Shown here: one piece after another, positions 14,896-19,319 of the stretch
Position numbering within the stretch: the first letter of the stretch is position 1
How the letters are laid out: every line of letters starts with the position of its first letter
Assembly: GCA_002411365.1 (NCBI GenBank)
Contig: DHSD01000025.1
Location: 49,264 to 68,582 of the forward strand
DNA length: 19,319 bases
Reading direction: 5' to 3'
From: Ruminococcaceae bacterium UBA5295
GTDB taxonomy: Bacteria > Bacillota > Clostridia > Oscillospirales > Acutalibacteraceae
The notes under the pieces: model-generated
What the model was told of the DNA's origin: nothing
Database searches by the model: none
Seen by the model: only the letters and a program-made list of their open reading frames with translations
Position numbers and translations under genes: made by a program

Positions 14896-14919
14896 ATTCA
14901 ATACTCCTATTTTTGTTTT

Positions 14920-15235
14920 TCACCAAAACGAATATCTTACCGGCTCGGCATGAATAATTTTCCAGTTTTTGGAGTTAGCCGCGTCACCGTTTATCTGATA
15001 TTTATAAACCAAACCATTTTTTCTTTTCCGCCCTCTACAACGCTTTTGTAGAAATAGCGGGTTACATTGTCATTTTCGCCAACCTCCTCAATCGGCTTGC
15101 AGAACATATTGGGAATTTCATCTTGACGGAGTTCCCCGCCAAGGCGGCGAACCTTCCGTTAAAGAAGTTCCCCTGCAGTACCCGCACATCAGCGCTGAGA
15201 ACACTGAGGGGCGGCTCGGAAGTCTCGGCTGGCTG
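14920..15235 (-). pseudogene. Internally deleted second copy of the LTA-synthase-like gene
   Basis: Minus-strand peptides match the intact gene at 9883 in two separate places. Near 15230-15140 the sequence reads SVFSALMCGY, then after one lost base LQGNFFNGRFAALAGNSVKM, matching the SLLVCGYLQGNFLNGKQLGALTGDAI segment of the membrane domain. It then jumps directly to IPNMFCKPIEEVGENDNVTRY and FYKSVV, and after another frameshift to YKYQINGDAANSKNWKIIHA, ending SFW at a TGA (14920-14922), matching the C-terminus of the intact protein. About 380 codons between are missing. It is dead and lies 25 nt upstream of the small-protein gene. A second polymerase-type gene therefore once headed the lepB operon. 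Confidence 0.85.
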
Positions 15236-15390
15236 CGCCTTACTTTCTTCTAAGTATGTCTCACCCGTGAATCGGGAGCTTCATCCGGACAGGACAGCAA
15301 ATTGCGGATTTAATTATAGCACAATCATATCCAGATGTATAGATATATTGCCGTTTCGAAGAAACCGGAAGCCGTGATACGGCATCCCAT
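15236..15390. other. Rearranged spacer, no gene recognised
   Basis: It lies between two unrelated pseudogene fragments on opposite strands. Both frames here are open only over short distances and show no motif I can name. Confidence 0.35.
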
Positions 15391-15610
15391 ACAATATCCG
15401 CGTGCCGAGTTCGGTAAGGGCAAAGTGAAAGTCCACCCAGATTTTGGTGAGAGCGTTACCATTAAACCGGGTGAAGTACCTGTGTTCTGGCCATGCGGGG
15501 TTACGCCGCAGTCTGCCATAATGAATGTAAAGCCGGAAATAGCAATCACACATTCCCCGGGCCATATGTTCATCACGGATATTATAAATGTCCTGCTTCG
15601 TTGCCATCAA
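15390..15610 (+). pseudogene. C-terminal remnant of a DUF1445 (D-glutamate cyclase/putative hydro-lyase) gene
   Basis: The plus-strand frame reads HPDFGESVTIKPGEVPVFWPCGVTPQ, then AIMNVKPEIAITHSPGHMFITDI. This is the strongly conserved C-terminal block of the DUF1445/UPF0317 family (PDFG..V.I.PGEVPVFWACGVTPQ...ITHAPGHMFITD). Only about 70 of roughly 260 residues remain; the upstream part of the frame (about 15335-15415) does not match the family. The cysteine in CGVTPQ is retained. It has no credible start and stands alone, so it is a decayed fragment, not a working gene. Confidence 0.8.
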
Positions 15611-15773
15611 GCTTCCCCCATCTCGCCGTTAGTAGCGAATTATTCTAATAGGATGACTTTCTCCCTTAATGTTTTCGCAGGCATTTATAGCCAGAATGAA
15701 AGCTTTCAATTCCAATTACATGAAATCTTATGATTCATTTGTCTTTTCAAGCCTTTTTATTGTCCACCAAATT
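15611..15773. other. AT-rich spacer, nothing recognised
   Basis: It lies between the DUF1445 remnant and the terminator of the histidine kinase. The frame of the remnant runs on to 15733 but without family similarity. Confidence 0.4.
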
Positions 15774-15804
15774 AAGAAGGGCACAGGTTCGCTGCCCTTC
15801 TTTA
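15774..15804 (-). terminator. Terminator of the two-component system
   Basis: AAGAAGGGCA and TGCCCTTCTT form a 10-bp perfect stem (15774-15783, 15793-15802) that touches the stop codon of the kinase gene. The run after it is TT.AATTT on the minus strand. Confidence 0.7.
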
Positions 15805-17208
15805 TATCCTGCGCATTTCAGTCATAGACGTAGTTTTCACTTGCAGGGGGATTTTAATAGTAACCCTACCTCCACCAGTCTCAGTTGAGTTTTCAACCTT
15901 CAAAGAGCCATGATGCAATTTTATAATTGCATCTGTAATAGACAAACCGATTCCAAAATGTGTATCTGCACTTCTGTTTTTATCTCCCATATAAAATTGT
16001 GATGTTGCATTTTTTAAATCTTCCTGTGAAAAGCCTTTGCCGCTGTCGACAATACAGAAAATCATGTGCTTCCCAACGGCTTCTGCTGAAATACTGATCT
16101 TGCCATGTTCTGGGCTATAGTCTACCGCATTTGAAACAACATTCATAATTGCCCGTCCAAGCAAATCGGAATCAGCTGTGAACTCCTGCGGTAGATCCTT
16201 TTGAATGAGGGCAACCTCCAATTGTTTGGCGGTCGCAAGTCCATTTGCCTGATCTTCCAGTCCTTTCACAAATCGTTTAGTATCTATTTTCTGTAAATCT
16301 ACCGAATAACCAGCTTCCACCTGCGTCAGATTAATCAGCATTTTAAGATATCGCTCCATTCGAGCTGCGTTCTTTAAAATGTAGTTGGTATACTTCTGCT
16401 GCTCGTCTGTCAATTGCGAATCTCCGAGCAATTCCGCATTGCCACGGATAATCGTAAGCGGTGTTTTTATATCATGAGCAAGCGCAGATGTTTGCTCTTT
16501 TTTTGTCTGTTCCATGCGCCATTGTTGCTCTAAAGATAGTTTCAGTTCGGATTTCATATCTGATATGGATAAAAGGATATGATTGAATTCTTGAATTCCC
16601 GAAGGGCGAATTTCAAAATCAAGATCTTTTTCCTTGATTTTTTGAGTAGCATCCATTAATGGCTGTAGTTGTTTTCTTAAATGTTTGGCAAATAGAGTTG
16701 TGACTATAAAACATCCTACTAAACAGTTAGCAATACAAACAACGACTAACAGCTTATTAATGTTTGGAAGAGTGCTGTTCATCCAGCCAACGGTATACCT
16801 TGAACCGATGTAGTAGTGCAGGATGCAAATACCATCTTCACGTTTGATGGACAGATAACAATCATCAGGAGTTGCCGGAGAATATTTTCCTTCGGCATAG
16901 GAAATTGCGTTTTCCATTTCTGATTTATCCATATTGCTTTGCAAAACAATATAATTTACTGATACATAAACATATGTGCAGGATGCGGGAATTAGCTTAC
17001 TGTCAAATGGTTTGGTAGTGGCAATCTTTGGTTCCATGTTTTTAGCCTGCACTTCACTGGAATTTGCATAGGTGTATAAACCTGTACTCATTCCTATACT
17101 AAAAAGGCTATAGGGAATCACCAGCGCCAGCACCAGCATCAGCGCTATGGCAAACAGATATTCTAAAAATACAATTTTGAGTGAAGAAGAACGCTTTCTT
17201 ATAGCCAT
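15802..17208 (-). CDS. Sensor histidine kinase (SpaK/CprK-like)
   Basis: 468 residues. The order is TM1 (about 12-40), an extracytoplasmic sensor of about 110 residues, TM2 (about 150-174), a HAMP-like linker, the H-box ALAHDIKTPLT with phospho-accepting His245, the N-box NVVSNAVDYSPEHG, G1 IVDSGKGFS and G2 HFGIGLSITDAIIKLHHG. It phosphorylates the response regulator encoded just upstream; its ATG at 17208 overlaps that gene's end by 10 nt and lacks a strong ribosome binding site, so translation is coupled. Kinases with this ALAHDIKTPLT box beside MutE/MutG-type permeases sense lantibiotics or other cationic peptides (NisK, SpaK, CprK). The ligand is inferred from context only. Confidence 0.92.
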   Translation of the reverse strand: MAIRKRSSSLKIVFLEYLFAIALMLVLALVIPYSLFSIGMSTGLYTYANSSEVQAKNMEPKIATTKPFDSKLIPASCTYVYVSVNYIVLQSNMDKSEMENAISYAEGKYSPATPDDCYLSIKREDGICILHYYIGSRYTVGWMNSTLPNINKLLVVVCIANCLVGCFIVTTLFAKHLRKQLQPLMDATQKIKEKDLDFEIRPSGIQEFNHILLSISDMKSELKLSLEQQWRMEQTKKEQTSALAHDIKTPLTIIRGNAELLGDSQLTDEQQKYTNYILKNAARMERYLKMLINLTQVEAGYSVDLQKIDTKRFVKGLEDQANGLATAKQLEVALIQKDLPQEFTADSDLLGRAIMNVVSNAVDYSPEHGKISISAEAVGKHMIFCIVDSGKGFSQEDLKNATSQFYMGDKNRSADTHFGIGLSITDAIIKLHHGSLKVENSTETGGGRVTIKIPLQVKTTSMTEMRRI

Positions 17209-17858
17209 TTATACCCGATTCCCCATACTGTTGATATCGGTGACAAATCATAAACAGCAAATTTGGCCCGTATGTTTTTAATATGTTCTGCAACTGTGGA
17301 TGGGTCGCTCTCCCAGCCAGGCCCATAGATAGCTTCACAAATTTGGTCCCTGGAGAAAACCTGCCCCCGATTTTTGGCAAGGAATTCACAAATGTTGTAT
17401 TCGCCTTTTGTCAATGGGATAATTTTATTATTAACGCTTACTTCCTTTGCCGACAGGTCAAACCTGGCACCGGATGCGCAAAGGATACTGTGCCTTTCAC
17501 GTTGTTCCCTTCTCAGATGGGCATTTACTCTCGCCCTTAACTCTCCTGTACCAAATGGCTTTGCTATGTAATCATCCGCACCCAATCCAAGGCCGTTCAT
17601 GATATCCGTCTCCATTGTTTTGGCAGTCAGAAATAGAATAGGGCAGTCAACGATTCCCCGAATTTTCCGGCAAAAAGTGAAGCCATCAATTCCTGACATC
17701 ATAACATCAAGCAAAATCAAATCATAATCTGTAATGTTGTTAAGATCTACTTCATCCACATTTACAGCCGTTATCACAACATGGTTATCTTTTTGCAGAG
17801 AATTTTTGATTAACTCCAGTATGTCTGGCTCATCGTCAACTGCAAGTATTTTTGCCAC
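17199..17858 (-). CDS. OmpR-family response regulator
   Basis: 219 residues from the GTG at 17858 (reads M/V-AKILAVDDEP). This start is preferred because AAGGG lies 8 nt upstream, whereas the ATG at 17876 (six codons earlier) has none. The receiver domain has the acidic pair Asp8/Asp9, phospho-acceptor Asp51 in LILLDVMMSGIDG, Thr in LFLTAKT and Lys in YIAKPFG. A winged-helix DNA-binding domain follows from about residue 125 (IIPLTKGEYNICEFLAKN ... ISTVWGIGYKWL). It is the partner of the kinase gene that overlaps its 3' end. By position it probably controls the MutE/MutG-type transporter genes upstream. Confidence 0.92.
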   Translation of the reverse strand: MAKILAVDDEPDILELIKNSLQKDNHVVITAVNVDEVDLNNITDYDLILLDVMMSGIDGFTFCRKIRGIVDCPILFLTAKTMETDIMNGLGLGADDYIAKPFGTGELRARVNAHLRREQRERHSILCASGARFDLSAKEVSVNNKIIPLTKGEYNICEFLAKNRGQVFSRDQICEAIYGPGWESDPSTVAEHIKNIRAKFAVYDLSPISTVWGIGYKWL

Positions 17859-17976
17859 TTTATCCACCCTTTCCATGAATAAGCAATCAGTATAACTGCA
17901 AAACGGTTAATAATCGAGTTCACCTTATTTTGGCATATATTCTTCTAATGCTATTTAAGTGAGTTAAAATTCCGTT

Positions 17977-18078
17977 TCATCCTGTTTTTTTAAATTGAAT
18001 AGGATTCTCATCTGCTAACCTGTTTCCTGCAAGAACAGCCTTGTAAGTACCGCTGCCTAAATTAACCGCGACGCTTCT
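17977..18078 (-). other. Possible coding remnant in the spacer (about 33 codons)
   Basis: A minus-strand frame without a start codon reads SVAVNLGSGTYKAVLAGN, then ADENPIQFKKTG and a stop. It looks protein-like (a beta-strand 'GSGTYKAVL' pattern as at the ends of secreted glycosidases), but no family can be assigned. Confidence 0.25.
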
Positions 18079-18086
18079 CTATCATT

Positions 18087-18206
18087 TTATATTTTTAATA
18101 GTAAAAACATTAAAAAGTTAACAACGTATTTGGCACCTTGCGGCAGATGCTTTGCAGGTCCTTTGACTTGTGACGTGCAATCTACATCTGACTTCACTTG
18201 ATTCAT
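18087..18206 (-). CDS. 39-codon ORF between the transporter and regulator genes
   Basis: Minus-strand ATG at 18206, 24 nt after the MutG-type permease stop, reading 39 codons to a TAA at 18087-18089. It has an AGGAAA about 11 nt upstream. The peptide starts MNQVKSDVDCTSQVKGP, has one Cys, and ends with a hydrophobic, basic tail (VVNFLMFLLLKI). It is in the place where some lantibiotic loci keep a structural or accessory peptide gene, but it lacks a leader with a GG or FNLD motif and a Ser/Thr/Cys-rich core. It may be non-coding. Confidence 0.25.
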   Translation of the reverse strand: MNQVKSDVDCTSQVKGPAKHLPQGAKYVVNFLMFLLLKI

Positions 18207-18230
18207 GACGCAATATGTTTCCTGATAAAA

Positions 18231-18971
18231 TTAGTCATAGCTTTTTCTCCCTTCCCAATTTCTAAACCAGAGAATGCTTAAAACAAAAGCAATGATAGTT
18301 GCTGGTATTGCAATTACCAAACCCTTTTGCATTTCTGCGTACCCGAAGGGCTTTGACGGGTTTAGCCAGTTGTATACCAGATAATCACACAGCCGTGCGC
18401 TCCATGTGCATGGGAGATAGTACCACTTACCGTCACCAAGCCCTGTCAGTGCCAGAGCGGAAATCAGGCTTTCCACAATTCCGAGTCCTATGGAAGCGCC
18501 CCGTCCGAACTGGAGACTTACAAACAGATGCAGAATATAAAGGAAAACGCTTCCGGCAATCAGCAAGCCTGCCGCTTTTAGGTACATAAGGGTAGGAGCC
18601 GTTTTAAACCCGACCGCAAAAATGCCTATCGCAAGAGCAATTGAAAGGATTCCCATCAGAAGCATGACAATCAATTTGCTCGAATATGCTATCGTACGTG
18701 ATTTTATGCCGCACAGCATAGTTTGAAAACTGCCGGACTGTCCTTCCTGCTCAATCGCTTTGCTGCATACAAGGCTTATAATCAATGGAAAGGAAATACC
18801 GATAAACTCAAAATACCCGCTGATTTTTGAATCTTGCTTCCACGGGGATACGGAATAATAAACTAAAAACAGGGCCACCGTCACTAAAGGAATCAGAACA
18901 TGTATCCATAACATGGATGTGTGCTTGAATTTATAGCAGTCGGAACGAATACAACGTATAAGAGTTGACAT
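18231..18971 (-). CDS. Lantibiotic-protection ABC transporter permease, MutG/SpaG type
   Basis: 246 residues from the ATG at 18971, with AGGAGGT about 8 nt upstream; the frame is open further upstream but overlaps the preceding gene in another frame. Six hydrophobic segments fit an ABC-2-type permease of the MutG/SpaG/NukG family. The N-terminus (MSTLIRCIRSDCYKFKHTSMLWIHVLIPL) has the family's typical 'SD.YKFKHT...HVLIP' pattern, with SKAIEQEGQSGSFQTML next. With a MutE-type partner and an ATPase it would expel or shed antimicrobial peptides at the membrane. Its start is 2 nt past the upstream permease stop, so the two are one operon. Confidence 0.88.
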   Translation of the reverse strand: MSTLIRCIRSDCYKFKHTSMLWIHVLIPLVTVALFLVYYSVSPWKQDSKISGYFEFIGISFPLIISLVCSKAIEQEGQSGSFQTMLCGIKSRTIAYSSKLIVMLLMGILSIALAIGIFAVGFKTAPTLMYLKAAGLLIAGSVFLYILHLFVSLQFGRGASIGLGIVESLISALALTGLGDGKWYYLPCTWSARLCDYLVYNWLNPSKPFGYAEMQKGLVIAIPATIIAFVLSILWFRNWEGRKSYD

Positions 18972-18973
18972 TA

Positions 18974-19319
18974 TTATTTTACCTCCTGCTTTGAGAACCA
19001 GTTTGCAGTTACAGTTAGCAACACCGCAAATAGAGCTATGGAAAGAGTAATTCCAATCGGAACAACGCCTGGATTTAATAAAGCATCGCCATGAAGAGCT
19101 GGATTGCCATTTGGAAGGATTCCCAGCACCGGGCACATTAGCCGTGTTGCCCAGCTATAAGGACAAATCCACCAAAAGGATTTGGTAACCGCAAAAAAGC
19201 ACAAGGCAGTTCCAGCCCCAAAATTGATGAGAACAGCCGAAAGTAGTCCGAACTTCTTTGCAAGAAACAGACAAAGCGGAACCTGCCAAAGAGAGGTGAC
19301 AATCAGCAGAAGCGTAGCA
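18974..19319 (-). CDS. Lantibiotic-protection ABC transporter permease, MutE/EpiE type (C-terminal part)
   Basis: The minus-strand frame is open to the right edge of the window, so only the last 115 residues are visible: hydrophobic segments (LLLIVTSLWQVPLCLFLA, VLINFGAGTALCFF and IGITLSIALFAVLLTV) and the motif KSFWWICPYSWATRLMCPVLGILPNG, typical of MutE/SpaE/EpiE permeases. It ends SKQEVK at a TAA (18974-18976). The next gene's ribosome binding site is within its last codons. The ATP-binding subunit (F/CprA-like) should be encoded beyond 19319. Confidence 0.85.
   Translation of the reverse strand, partial: ATLLLIVTSLWQVPLCLFLAKKFGLLSAVLINFGAGTALCFFAVTKSFWWICPYSWATRLMCPVLGILPNGNPALHGDALLNPGVVPIGITLSIALFAVLLTVTANWFSKQEVK

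Noticed and set aside
15123..15377. Plus-strand ORF of 84 codons
   Set aside because: Half of it is antisense to the LTA-synthase-like remnant; the rest has no recognisable domain.
1..19319. CRISPR array, prophage or origin of replication
   Set aside because: No regularly spaced direct repeats, phage structural genes, integrase or DnaA-box cluster were seen. The two tRNA genes have intact 3' ends but no duplicated att-like copy nearby.

Overview
The window looks like a chromosomal segment of a low-to-mid GC Gram-positive anaerobe of the class Clostridia, probably a plant-fibre-degrading Ruminococcaceae/Oscillospiraceae-type bacterium. The grounds are strong AAGGAGG-type ribosome binding sites, consensus sigma-A promoters, a GH11 xylanase with CBM6 and NodB (CE4) remnants, a BdhA/YugJ-type alcohol dehydrogenase, TagF-type polymer enzymes and a lantibiotic-immunity-type ABC transporter with its two-component system. 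The genus is inference; no rRNA or marker gene is present.

Layout. (1) 1-900: C-terminal part of an ABC exporter half-transporter. (2) 1015-2602: an AT-rich island bounded by two inverted copies of an IS66-type left end, each carrying a dead tnpA start. Between them are a near-consensus promoter, a 19-codon leader ORF, a gene for a secreted protein of about 205 aa whose frame is interrupted at a dnaX-like A AAA AAG site, and an overlapping gene for a 67-aa two-helix membrane protein. The pair resembles a toxin/bacteriocin-plus-immunity arrangement but matches no family I can name. (3) 2776-5606: tRNA-Leu(GAG), an aldo/keto reductase and an iron-type alcohol dehydrogenase in one operon, and tRNA-Pro(GGG). 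(4) 5750-7520: a decaying modular xylanase on the minus strand. The signal peptide and GH11 domain are intact, CBM6 is cut off by a frameshift, and the NodB domain is shattered. A consensus promoter lies about 340 nt upstream.

(5) 7996-14895: a cell-surface polymer cluster. It holds a LicC-like nucleotidyltransferase fused to a PLP aminotransferase (one frameshift), an LTA-synthase-like membrane phosphotransferase, a YidC-TagF fusion, a signal peptidase I and a small secreted/membrane protein. The likely theme is synthesis, export and decoration of a teichoic-acid-like polymer with an amino-phospho(no) group; the exact substrate is inferred. (6) 14920-15610: a graveyard with an internally deleted second copy of the LTA-synthase-like gene and a C-terminal remnant of a DUF1445 (D-glutamate cyclase/hydro-lyase) gene. 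(7) 15774-19319: histidine kinase, OmpR-type response regulator, then MutG-type and (partial) MutE-type permeases. This layout resembles the SpaFEG/NukFEG and C. difficile CprABC-CprRK antimicrobial-peptide defence modules. The ATPase subunit would lie beyond the right edge.

The window is notable for gene decay: at least five frameshifted or truncated genes in 19 kb. Single-base indels in otherwise well-conserved reading frames could be true decay, phase variation or assembly errors.
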